DNA of 64,000 nt. Origin: Neodontobutis hainanensis. Lineage: Eukaryota; Chordata; Actinopteri; Gobiiformes; Odontobutidae. This document shows, in pieces, positions 25,936-36,989 of the stretch; position 1 is the first letter of the stretch; every line of letters begins with the position of its first letter. Position numbers and translations under genes: made by a program. The DNA is taken from NCBI GenBank assembly GCA_024349245.1, contig JALDNG010000048.1, positions 4,864,001 through 4,928,000 on the forward strand, read 5' to 3'. The notes beneath the pieces are model-generated. The model was not told the DNA's origin, did no database searches, and saw only the letters and a list, made by a program, of their open reading frames with translations.

Positions 25936-26331
25936 AGAGTGCTGGTCGAGTGGAAGTCGGTAGCTACGTCCTCATACAAAACGCACTGTCAAAGTTGTGG
26001 TATGTAGATAAAGCGAACAAATTAAAGATTTCCACAAAGTTTTATCCATGTATACTCATTTTGGGACTTTTCCAACTCAAACAGAATGTCCTACAGCGTT
26101 TGGGGATGACTAGGAATACCACGGTATGGAAAACTAACTTTATCTTCTAGTCGGTGGTGATTGTCAGTCGCTACAGAGAGATATAGCACTGACTGTATGC
26201 ATGTTTTCGAGCATGCCACGCAGGCAACTGTCTAATTTAAGGACAAGAATTTTGAGTCCACATCGTAAAAATGGCTCAAAGCTAAATGACAAATATTTTT
26301 CACATAAATATTGCTTTTAAAAAATCTGAAA

Positions 26332-29300
26332 ATGATGAAGCTTCGGAGATATATGAGGGGGAGTGGGAGGGTGCTCGCGTTCGTGTTCACTGCATCTGTC
26401 ATATGGCTGATCTTTGACATGGCCGCTCTACGCTTATCCATAAACGACGTGAACAGCCAACTGCTAAAAGAGAGGGTGATAAGAGAGAGGGAGCTTTACA
26501 AAGAGCAGTCTAAGGTGGCACAGGTGATAAAGGAGGGATTTGGACACCCTGTTCAGAGAGTCAACCTGGGTGTGACAGAGGCCAATAATGAACTGCTCAG
26601 TTCAGACAAACTGGCTCAAGTGTACAGACATGGAGGAAAGAAGAGGGAGCAAGTTTTTGGAGACAAAAAGGTGAACTATTTCCAACGAGATAGCAATCTT
26701 AAAGACATGAATGGACCTGCTTTACATGATCCCAAATTAGAACAACAGCGTGAGATGCCATCCAAAGTACGTGTTGACTTGGATTTGAATGATAAAATAC
26801 CATCTGATATTTTGCAAAATAAAGGAGCAGCACTTCCAACCTCAAAGAACAAGCTTACCAAAGTTGAAGATATTCTACCCAATGCTTCGGACAAAGAAGT
26901 AAAGGATGGACAAGCCAAGACGACAGCACAAAAGAAAGCAGAACAGGCACGCCCTGTGAAAACAACCTCTAACACTCCCATCAAGGATGTAAAAAGTGAA
27001 GTAAACGTGGGGCTTAGGGAGACACAAGTCAAGAAAACTGCCAAAACTGAAGTGCTGGCAGAAAAGGAGCAACTAAAGTCTACCTCAAAGCTCAAAGAAA
27101 AAGTAGATGTCACGGCAAATGTCACCTCCAAAAAGCCAATTGTCCACAAAGTGCTTTCCCTAGATATGACTCAGTCTCCCAGAAACCCCAACGCTGTGGG
27201 CCAGTTTGGTCATGCAGTGATTCTTGGCAGTGAAGAGGACGCCGAAGTCAAAAAGAGATGGAATGAGGGTCATTTTAACGTCCACCTAAGTGACCAGATC
27301 CCCTTGGACCGCGCCATCCCAGACACAAGGCCTAAAATGTAAGGATTCTTCAACAATTCACACATAAAACCACTTCTTTAGTAAATCTGATAGTTTTGTT
27401 TGGTGTCATAAGGTGTCAACATCACCTGGTCCACAATGAGTTGCCATCTACCAGTGTCATCTTCTGCTTTGTGGATGAAGTGTGGTCCACTCTCCTTCGC
27501 TCCGTGCACAGTGTCATCAACAGGTCTCCACCGCATCTGCTCAAAGAAGTTATTCTGGTTGACGATTGCAGCACCAAAGGTAATGTCATTTAGAATATTT
27601 CTTGAATAAAATGTGTGATTTCAATCAGGCCATTGCCAGGCCCTAAAAAGAATTGTCAATTCACTTCCAAATTTACAGCAGCTGCAACATTCAAGCTGTG
27701 GCTTTTACTTTGCAGATTATTTGGGGGAGCAGCTGGATACCTACATGGCACAGTATCCCAAAGTGCGAATTGTTCGTCTGAAGGAGCGACAAGGTCTGAT
27801 CAGGGCCAGAATGGCTGGAGCAGCAATTGCCACAGGTAAATGATTATATGAATGTTTATCTAGTCCATTCTTTCCCAAGCAGAGTGTCACCATAGAATTT
27901 CTTTTTTTAATAATTTTGTAAAACTGGAAATGTGATAGTGATTGTTGGGCTGGGCATTTAATTGAAATAGCTGCTTTTGAAAATAGTTAAAATCACAGAA
28001 CCAACATAACCTAATTTAAAAAAAAAAAAAAGCAAAGCTATAGAAAAAAGAACAACCGTAAGCATCATAAAGCTTTTAGACATGAAACGGGTCACAATTT
28101 GGCATTTTTAAATATGAGTCCCCACAACAAACGTTTGGGAAACGGTGCTTTAGTCCAGTGGTACCACTGGTGGTACTCTGACTTTCTTGAGTGGTACTCA
28201 GAGAGTTTCTGAGATTTTCTTTTAAAAAATAAATATTTTATTCATAAAGCAATCATACTGGTTCCTGAGAAATGACTGTATATTTATGTAGTACTGTACT
28301 TATATGTAGTTTACTAGAACTTCACTTCTGTAAGACCAGTACTATAACACAGACAAGTGGGTGGTACTCAAAGAGAAAAATTTTTTTGAGGTTTGAGAAT
28401 TACTGCTCTAGTTAATAAGTCTGTATAAAAGACAATCCATTAAAATAGTCGTAGGACTGGAAAACCTATGTAATTGAAAATGTTTATTTTTTGTTCATAT
28501 AAACACTAAATTTTACTCGGTGCACCTTTTTTTTTTTTATTTAAAAAAAAAAAAAAGGGGGGGGGGGAATTTGGAAACAATTTGATTGAGCAACCAGAGC
28601 ATAAAGTAAAAAACGTTTGTTAATTGTTCACATTTTGATTGAATTATATATCTCAATAAATCTTTATACATTTAAAATTTAATCATTTACATATTTGTTT
28701 CCCCTAAACATCTGTTTTTACTTTGCCTTTAAGCTGCTTAATTCATAAAAAAAAATCTGGTACAATATGTTACAGTGTGTTACAATATTTTTTAGCTCAA
28801 ATACAAATACCTCATATTGTATCTGCTCACACTGCTTTGATCAAGAATCTCAAGAAGTCACTTTTTGATAAGAACTGATGCTGTGCACTGTTGTTGACTG
28901 TACGTAAATGTGGTTGCTTGTTTTTTATAATATAGTAACATAATGTTGACCTTGTCACAGGTGAAGTCCTGACTTTTCTCGACTCCCACGTTGAGTGTAA
29001 CGTGGGCTGGTTAGAACCGCTGTTGGAGAGAGTCTATCTGGATCGCAAAAAAGTGCCCTGTCCAGTTATAGAAGTCATCAGTGATAAAGACATGAGGTGA
29101 CAATCAAATATTCAAGCAACACTGAAGCCATATATACAGACAGACACTAAATTTGTTTTGAGCAGTTTAAAGCCAGTTTCTTCCTTTTTCCTTTGTAGTT
29201 ATGTGCTGGTAGATAACTTCCAACGTGGTATTTTTAAATGGCCTTTGGTGTTTGGTTGGAGTGCATTACCAGAGGACTACATTAAGAAGAATAACATGAC

Positions 29301-31895
29301 CATCGCAGATCCCATGAGGTCCTACCACCCAATCATTTTTACATGGCATTGAGGCTGTATACATTTCAGCTTCTTGTCTGAGGTCTTTTTGTCTTAAATA
29401 TGTGTTGCAGATGTCCTATTATGGCAGGGGGGCTCTTCTCCATTGACAGGAACTACTTTTATGAACTTGGTGCCTATGATCCTGGCTTGGATGTGTGGGG
29501 AGGAGAGAATATGGAGATCTCTTTCAAGGTATGTAATTAACATGAATGTCCATTCGAATTAGCGGAGTATGTTTAAGGGTGTATAGTCATGACCTGTGCT
29601 GCATTCAAACTAGATCTGGATGTGTGGAGGAGAAATTGAGATCATCCCCTGTTCTAGAGTGGGCCATATTTTCAGAGGGCAGAACCCCTACAAGTTCCCC
29701 AAAGACAGGCAGAAGACAGTGGAGCGTAACCTGGCCAGAGTGGCTGAGGTCTGGCTGGATGAATACAAAGATCTTTTCTACGGCCACGGATACCAGCACC
29801 TGCTGGACAAAAGCAAAACAGACATCGGCAACCTCACTGAGCAGATCGAGCTGAGGAAAAGACTAAAGTGCAAGAGCTTCAAGTGGTACCTGGACAATGT
29901 GTATCCGGATATGGACGCCCACGTAGTTAAAGCAGAGGGACTGGTATGTAAACTAGTCCTAAACACAAATTACTGCATATTTTTCTGTTGGGAAGCTCAC
30001 TCTGATCAGATTTTTGCTTTTTGTTTTATTTTTATTTTTTTGGGAAAAAATATCAAAATATCAACTTTGTAAATTTGCCTTCATTAGTTTGCAACTCAGC
30101 TGGAAACCTCTTAGCAGAGTTTACCAAACGGCAACTAATTAAGCTTCTTGGCAATAAAGCGTGTCTGTCTGTGTTTTTTTTTTTTTTTTTTTTTTTTTTA
30201 TTACAGCATACTCTAAAGGTTCCCTTTGGCAAATAAGCAGGGTTCATTTACCACCGCAATCTTAAATGTTGGCGGTGTTGTTTTCACTCATGTATGATGA
30301 TTTTGTATTTTGCAGGTCTTTAATCGAGGCTTGAGAAAATGTCTCACTCTTTCAAAAGGATCTCTTTTCTTTGAAACCTGTGATCTCAACCAGCAGGTAG
30401 GTTTTATTACAGCAGTTAAAAAACATATTTTTAGGCTTTTCCTTAAAAGTAAAAAGTGCTATATTCCCTACTGAACTAATTGTCAGTGCACCGTCAGTTT
30501 TGAGAAGCAGACAGGAGCAACGGCATTGGCTTAGGGTTATTTAATTCAATTCAAATGTATTAATCCTGAAAGTAAAATATTGTGGCTTAGACCTTTTTTA
30601 AATAAATTAAAAAGCAAATAAATTTATTCAGACTTCATCTTCTATAGACAAATTGATTGATTGTACAGTCTTATGTCAGTCAGAGAAAAGGGGTCAAACC
30701 TGATGCGATGAAGAGGGCATCAGGATGTTGGGTCTGTAAACTGGAAACAGTTCTGTTGATAATGTCACAGACAGTATGCGGTAATGCTCTTGAAACTGTA
30801 ACCACAACTCTTGGTATACAGCATGGTCTCAGTCCTACTGCCAACAGCTCTTTGCATCAATGCTATCTATCAGATGAATTGTTTGTTACATAGAAGTAAT
30901 TTAAATGCATTTATTTTAAAGTTTAAAGTTTATTGCCATTTGCACTGGTACGTTTCAGTACAGGTACATTGGAATTCTTATGCGTTTCTCAAAATCAAGT
31001 TCTAAATATAAAATATATCTACATGCATACACCCATCCATAACCCACATATGTACGTATGCCTACACACATATATACATGCGTACATACACATATATATA
31101 TACATATGTACACACACACATGCCTACACACATACACACACACATACTGAGGGCATAAAATGACCTGACAGTTTTAAAAAGAATACAAGGTACAAATCAT
31201 TTTAACATATAACATGACCTCTGTTGTGGAAATATCTTCTATGGACCATGTACTTGACATTGAAGTAAAATTCGGAGTGTGCTGATAGCTTATGGAACCA
31301 CATTTACAAAATAATTAACAATTCTTTTAAATGATTTTGTGCACTTTGGCGTCAAGTCTGTAATTTAAGTAGTTAATGAGCAAAAATGAAAACACAGATC
31401 TGCAAAAAATGTCTGGTTAAAGGCTAAAATATAAACATTTTCTTAATTATATACTTCACAGTCCTTTTTCTTTTTTTCTTTTTTAGAGTCAACACTTTAA
31501 TTACACCTGGTTGAAAAATCTCCAGCAGCAAGACATTTGTATCGCTCCACAGAGTAAAGAGGGCGGCGTTGGCTTGTACATGTGTGACAAAGCCGACGCG
31601 CGACTTCGATGGTTGCACAAACTTTCTGACTCCGTACTGGTGAGCTTTTTCTGCATGTATCTTTTTTTTTCTTCATACAAGACTAGGCGGTCACTGTCCC
31701 CCAAAATAGAACTATTTCTGTTCCTAATCTATCTGTTGTTGTGTCTTTGTCAAGGCGGAGCACTTTGTGACAGTCTACGTTTCTCATCGCACGTGTCTGG
31801 AAGCTGGGCCTCAAGGGGACGCCGTTCTCCTTCAGCCATGTGACGAAAACAACACTTTCCAGAAGTGGGAGTTTACTCATTACTACGCCCAGTGA
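26332..31895 (+). CDS. galnt5: Polypeptide N-acetylgalactosaminyltransferase 5 (GALNT5), 10 exons
   Basis: Exons: 26332-27338, 27413-27579, 27716-27835, 28961-29096, 29199-29318, 29411-29528, 29614-29943, 30316-30396, 31487-31639, 31755-31895. They join in frame to 790 codons plus stop. The enzyme is a type II Golgi membrane protein that transfers GalNAc from UDP-GalNAc to Ser/Thr, starting mucin-type O-glycans. Visible features are a short cytosolic tail (RRYMRGSGR), a signal anchor at about residues 14-35 ending FDMAALRL as in human GALNT5, and a Lys-rich stem to about 335. The catalytic domain has the metal-binding DSH (439-441) and WGGEN (546-550). A ricin-type lectin domain follows from about 660 with (Q/F)xW repeats. 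Met codons at 26332 and 26335 are both possible starts. The stem is shorter than in human (about 940 aa in total). The exon 5 donor (AG|GTCCTA) is weak but fits phase and homology. Confidence 0.93.
28140..28415 (+). mobile_element. Interspersed repeat in galnt5 intron 3 (non-autonomous DNA-element type)
   Basis: The left end reads AGTCCAGTGGTACCACTGGTGG and the right end GGTTTGAGAATTACTGCTCTAG. Copies of GTGGTACTC recur inside. The CAGTGGTTCTCAAACC-type end with internal GTGGTAC motifs is a common style of fish short DNA transposon derivative. I could not confirm target-site duplications. A very odd homopolymer string follows at 28530-28568. Confidence 0.5.
28529..28568 (+). repeat. Homopolymer string T-run / A-run / G-run in galnt5 intron 3
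   Basis: A T-run, a short TATTT linker, an A-run and a G-run of about 11 follow one another within 40 bp. T and A arms of this kind can fold on each other. It sits in intron 3, well away from both splice sites. Confidence 0.8.
30918..31146 (+). repeat. Retroposon-tail-like segment plus CA/TA-rich microsatellite in galnt5 intron 8
   Basis: At 30918-30985 the sequence TTTAAAGTTTATTGCCATTTGCAC, followed by GTACAGGTACATTGGAATTCTTATG, resembles the reverse-oriented tail of a common fish non-LTR element. It runs directly into an imperfect (CA/TA)n tract at about 31019-31146. Microsatellites often seed at the tails of such elements. The element name is not assigned. Confidence 0.5.
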
Positions 31896-32146
31896 CAAAC
31901 TTTTAAACTCCACTGAAATTCAGTTCAAACTGTGGTCCTGCAGCTTCAAGACACAAATAATGTAAAAAAAAAAAAAAAAAGCCTTGGTGGCAGAATCATG
32001 TGGTGGTTGTTTGTGTGGAAATGTGCAATGGTTTGTCCTAATTATTATTATTTTTTTAATATATATATATATACTGTCAACAACATATCATTTGCTCTGC
32101 CCAAAACGTTGCTGGATTCCTTTTGATGCATGTAATGTATACATTT

Positions 32147-32309
<163 letters not shown>

Positions 32310-32539
32310 CCAATGTCTATTTTTGGGTTATATGATTCATTTTATTTGGTTGGAGATGAGGTAGTGATGTTCCAGTAACACAAGAACAGTGCATATTTAT
32401 GGACCATACACAAATTTTAGTGCCATGTTTATTCTTTACCTGATGATTGCTAAGTTTGTGTTCGCCACTAGGGGGAAGTATTGTTCAAAACAATCTTGAA
32501 TCAGTTTTGACTATTTAATTGAGTCCGAAACTTTTGTTA

Positions 32540-32545
32540 AATAAA
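32540..32545 (+). terminator. galnt5: galnt5 poly(A) signal AATAAA
   Basis: This is the canonical hexamer about 645 bp after the galnt5 stop codon, followed by an A-rich run. It gives a 3' UTR of about 0.65-0.67 kb that includes an A17 run at 31964-31980 and the TG microsatellite. Confidence 0.6.
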
Positions 32546-32567
32546 TTGAAAAAAAAAACATTTCTTG

Positions 32568-32581
32568 TTTATTACTTTATT
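32568..32581 (-). terminator. ermn: ermn poly(A) signals (two AATAAA on the minus strand)
   Basis: TTTATT occurs at 32568-32573 and 32576-32581 on the plus strand, giving two AATAAA hexamers for ermn about 245-255 bp past its stop codon. Cleavage 10-30 bases further would fall at or beyond the galnt5 poly(A) signal, so the two convergent transcripts probably abut or overlap. Confidence 0.55.
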
Positions 32582-32824
32582 ACATTGTTTTTGACACATA
32601 CTACAATGACACACTTTAAGTACTCTACCATTATAAACAGGTCAGAAAACTAAGGCACATATACCTGCTAGTAGTGTCACTTTTTGTCACACAGTTATAT
32701 TCCTTATCTAATCTGCTGTAAATAACAACATGCCTGATTTAAATGCATCCTATAAAGAGATGTAACAGTTAAACTCCTGTGTTAGGCTGTTTTTCTTTTT
32801 CCACCTCAAATTGTAATAATGCTT

Positions 32825-33683
32825 TTACAAGTTCATCATCATGTACTCAAACTCTTCTATCTTCTCTCGAGTGTTGCCCCGGCGGATCCTGCGGTAGGAC
32901 ACTGTGCTGTACTTCGAAGACGTGAGGTGGTTGAAGGATTTCGGATGGCTGGACTTCTTCTTGTTCAGAGGCAGGGTGGAGCGGCCCTGACTGGGATCCT
33001 GGGCTTGGAGGCCACTGTGTTCGATGCAGCTTTTCTCCCGCTCCCGATAAACCTCAAACAGCTGGTGCGGTTGTTCAGCCAATGCAGAAGAATCCTCCAG
33101 GTTACCTGTGGTGTCTTTCTCCTCAACTGGTATATTCACTGAGAACAAAAGGAAAATATGAAATTGTCTGTATTGTAACACTAGAAAAAAGGGTTTTATA
33201 TCATATTTCTTTACCTTTGTTTGAAAGTGTATTCTCTGTTTTGGTATTTGTGTTGTTTAAATTGAGGGTTTCTTCACAAGTACTCCTTAAATTCTTTAAT
33301 CTTGAATTTGCTGATTCTAAACCTTGCTGTATTGAAGTCTTCAGAATCTTTCCTGGGTTTGTGTCCATGAACTCCTGTGCTTTATCCACATTTGAATTTG
33401 CACTAACTTTTTTCTCTGCCTCTTGTTCTTCCCTCTGCGGTGTCTCGTCAGTCTCACTGGTAAAAGGCCGTCTTGGTTTGGACGTGACATCCCAGTCAGG
33501 TGTGTCTTCATCGCTGTAGAACACAGAGTCGTCTCCCTCCTCCACTGACCATGTGTCTGTCTCTCGGCATGGCTCCTCTAGGCTCTGCAGTGCCTCAGCT
33601 CTCATCCCTCCAATAATCTCCAAAACCTGACAGGCCACTGCACCTTCCTCTCCCACCGCATTAGGAGGTAATGTGTAAGCCAT
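32825..33683 (-). CDS. ermn: Ermin (ERM-like actin-binding protein), 2 exons
   Basis: Exons on the minus strand are 33683-33215 and 33138-32825, joined through a phase-1 intron (AAAG|GTAAAG ... CTCAG|TG) into 260 codons. Ermin is a cytoskeletal protein of myelinating cells in mammals that binds F-actin through a C-terminal ERM-like motif. The last 25 or so residues (YSTVSYRRIRRGNT, then a REKIEEFE-type stretch ending MMMNL) match the C-terminus of human ERMN closely. The rest is acidic, Glu/Ser/Thr-rich and presumably disordered, as is usual in the family. Identity is reinforced by position between galnt5 and cytip. The chosen ATG is the first after an in-frame stop. A 5' non-coding exon joined at a nearby acceptor-like CTCAG is possible. 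Confidence 0.9.
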
Positions 33684-36540
33684 CTTGCTCAAGTCTGCCA
33701 AATTCTCCTCAGAGCCTGAGACTGTTACACCTCAGCATTTCGCAAAATATGGCCTACATTGTAGAAAAGAGAGAATCTGTCCGAGTCCGGGCTTTGTAGT
33801 GTTCAGTACCATGTAGACCTATTCTGTGCAAAGTCAACTACAAGGGTTTTGTTGTGGTGTCAACAAAGCTCCTTTGTGATTCCTGCATCTGCATCTGGAA
33901 TGAATGCACTGCTTCTGTAATCTTTTCTGAGTGACCACCTTCTTTCTGTGTGACGTACGTGCAGATTAACATTCCCCCATGGTTTACTTAAACGTAGCAC
34001 ACAGTCTTATTATGTCTTTTTAAGGTGTAAACCATTCTTCTCTCACTCTTAATGCTGCACTATGTTATGTTTTAGCAGAAAAATCACTGACTGAGTCCTT
34101 AAATGCTGCCTTAAATATATGCATAGTGTACTGTGTTAAGTAAAACTGCTGTAAAAGACTTCATTTGACAAGACTTAGCACTAAATACAGTCACAGGAAA
34201 CCAGTCAAGTCACACATTTGAGATATTACAGGAAATAGGTGTGTTTGGTGGTCTACAATTGTTATAAATATATATTTTTTATGTGTCATCAGCAGATATG
34301 TTCATGTGGTTTAGAGTAAACAAGTTGCATTGGGTGTTTTTTATTTCAAGCAAATACACAAACTCCATTATAGAGGCTCTGACTAACCCTGAGCTGCTTC
34401 AGGTATTCATCTTCTGAAATGAAAACCCCTCAAATCAGAGACTTAGTATAAACTTTAGATAATGGACTTAATGGTATTTTCACTTTATAATGTATTCTTT
34501 TATCGATTATTATTGTTATGGACCAACTTTGTGAGTCTGAAATAAAGATTGAATTGAAAACAATTGACAAATTGCCTTGAGGCTACGTGATTTTAAGGCT
34601 TAGTAATAGCCTGTAAAAAGCTTCATAGTGTAGCTTTAAATCAAATCCACATACATGAGAGGACAACAGATGATCAGGTAAAAGTATATCATTTGTGGGT
34701 GGATCCCAATGCTTTGCCCTTTGACACTTTAACAGTGAATGGGGCCAAACATATATCATCATCAAAGCCCAAAGCCTGTTTTACTTGACTTACTCTGTGA
34801 GAATGGGGTACACCTGGTATCACCTGATTTTCTTTTTGCTCTAATGATCTCAAATGCTACTCACCTTTAACAGCAGCCTAGAGGCCTCTCTTGTATTTTT
34901 TTATCCATAAAAAAAACCTTTAGTTGTGACCGAACCATCCAGTTATCTCCTCCTCGTTAAACATTGAAAAAGACAAATTCAGTGCTGAAAATACACTTTT
35001 TCTATTTTATCAGCAGCCTTTACTTCCTTATTGACAAGCGGGGTCAACCAATAGCAGCACTCCTTTTTCCAGAAGCGAGCCTGTGATTGGCCAAACTCCC
35101 ATTGAAGACTGAAAATTCTCATCTATTAAAATCCTTGATAACAATTGTTTACATGGATTCCCAGAAGCTGAAAGATAAAGCTATCAGCAAGTCTGCCTGG
35201 GGTCCATACCAAAAACCTAACAATTCATTAGAAAATAGAAAATTAAAAACATTTACAAAATGTAATACATATACAATCATTTATTCATTTAAAACATATT
35301 TAGTTCATTTACCTGCCCATTTTAGTACAAAACAACCAAAGAAGAAGCCTTTCTGCCACTTACTTACTTCAGAGTTTTTAAAATATTTTTAAACACTGAC
35401 TTACTTTTCAATGAACAAATGGGAATGTTATTTCAGTTTACTGTGGCTCTATATATATATAACAGGGTTTGATGTTACTATACGATCATTAGCCACTGAT
35501 TTGGTGTAATAATTCTGCGAGAATTAGAATAAACATGGAAGACAGGCATTTTCAAATTCATTGTTCATATAATAAAGTCCCAAGAGTAACTAAAATTCTT
35601 TGGCCTAGATTGAGCCAAGAAAAACTAGAATACAGTTTTTCCGTGCTTGTTCTCATTGCCAGATTAAACTGCTCCACAGAACATAGTCTGTTTCACAGAA
35701 CCACCTGGGAGGGCTCCCGTTGAAAGCATTTGCAAAAGGGACTTTAAATGAATACCTGGTCGGTGATTGGATTTATTAACCACAGTTTTATCAGATCAGA
35801 GCATCTCCATGTTCTTTACGTTCATAACGGTAAAACAGTCACTACATCTTCTAAAACAACGTCTAAAACACGCTCAGACCTGTCAGGGCTGGCACAACGA
35901 GCTGGTAAAGCCAGGGTTCTGACTGCGAGTACTTTGCTTGGAGCAGTTCAAGATGGATTTTCTGAGTTTGTAAAGTTCCAATTCTTGCAAGGGTCCACCT
36001 GCAACGCATGGTTAGTTCAAGTCTAGGCTGACAGTTATTTGTTTTTAAATCGTGGGAGGAAGATGAAAGCACATTCAAACTGTGGCTGCCAAAGGGAAGT
36101 GAACCTAGAACTTTGTTGGGGGCTTGGTAACAAAAGTTTCACCAAAGTGTATTATGATCAGACTGTGTAATGCTTTTGTCTTGCACAACTAAATGTTCTT
36201 ATAGCCCCTTTTAGCACTGACTGATTTATGAAACTATCAATCTTTATTTACTTTGAACTAACAACTTTTTTGATCTTTGTGGCAGTAAAAACATAAACTT
36301 GGGGGTTCCCACTTGTTAGAGCACATACAATATGCACAAGTTTAACTCCTGTCTATATACTGTGCTAACAAAGACAAAAAGCCCCCTTAAAAAAATCAAC
36401 CTCATATTTGCTATGTACAGTATATCTAACTCAATCTGTCTCTTAGGACCTTTGCTTAACACTTTTTCATAAATTCTCCTTTAAGATAAAATGTCTGTGC
36501 TTGCGGTTCTCAGATTTCAAAACATCCAAACCAACTTTAA
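33684..36540. other. Intergenic region between ermn and cytip
   Basis: No gene was recognised. Two CCAAT-type motifs in opposite orientation (CCAATAG at about 35048, ATTGGCCAA at about 35088) lie in a GC-balanced patch 1.3 kb upstream of ermn and could belong to a promoter or enhancer. An AATAAAG at about 34540 is not tied to a known transcript. A dispersed repeat at 35690-35975 is listed separately. Confidence 0.4.
35690..35975 (+). repeat. Dispersed repeat, copy 2 (partner at 20.2 kb)
   Basis: This copy shares ordered blocks with 20180-20460, including TAAATGAATACC followed by GGTCGGTGATTGGATTT, ACGGTAAAACAG and CAAGATGGATTTTCTGAGTTTG. It carries an insertion of about 75 bp relative to copy 1 between the last two blocks. 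It may belong to an old transposon family, but no ends were identified. Confidence 0.65.
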
Positions 36541-36549
36541 GACATTTTC

Positions 36550-36555
36550 TTTATT
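36550..36555 (-). terminator. cytip: Putative cytip poly(A) signal
   Basis: An AATAAA on the minus strand (TTTATT on plus) lies about 435 bp past the cytip stop codon. It is the first canonical hexamer I see downstream. Confidence 0.45.
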
Positions 36556-36989
36556 CTTACAATTCTGACAGTACATTGACAACTTACACAAAGTATTCTT
36601 GTGCGTGTCTGAATAGTGAAACTATGTTAGGCATGGCCTGAGAATAACTTGGAAAAAAAAAACGTTCACTAGTAACTCGTGTGCCCACATCCTGTTTTTA
36701 GCTGAGCAGCAATGCAATGTAGACTTTGGGTTTGAGCACCTGAGTGTGCACAAAAATGAATCAAAATCACATCTTAGATGTGTGAGTGGTTTTTAAATGT
36801 ATGTGTGCTACATAAATACAGCTGTTATGATTGCTGAACTGGATACATGGCAAGCGTACATTCATTTAAACACGCAAAGAGTAATGCTTTTGTGCCTGAA
36901 AATATCTCTTAGTCACATGTATTCACATTTCTCTCTCGATTAAATCACAGTTTAAGCATTTTCATGTCCATGTGAACTCTAGTGTCTTT

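Noticed and set aside
26676..27149. 157-codon minus-strand open frame opposite galnt5 exon 1
   Set aside because: It is a shadow of the galnt5 stem-coding sequence. The sense frame matches GALNT5 and the antisense product is low-complexity Ser/Phe-rich.
33684..33701. Extension of ermn upstream of the chosen ATG through a TTG codon
   Set aside because: No upstream ATG exists before the in-frame stop, and TTG starts are not expected for this gene.
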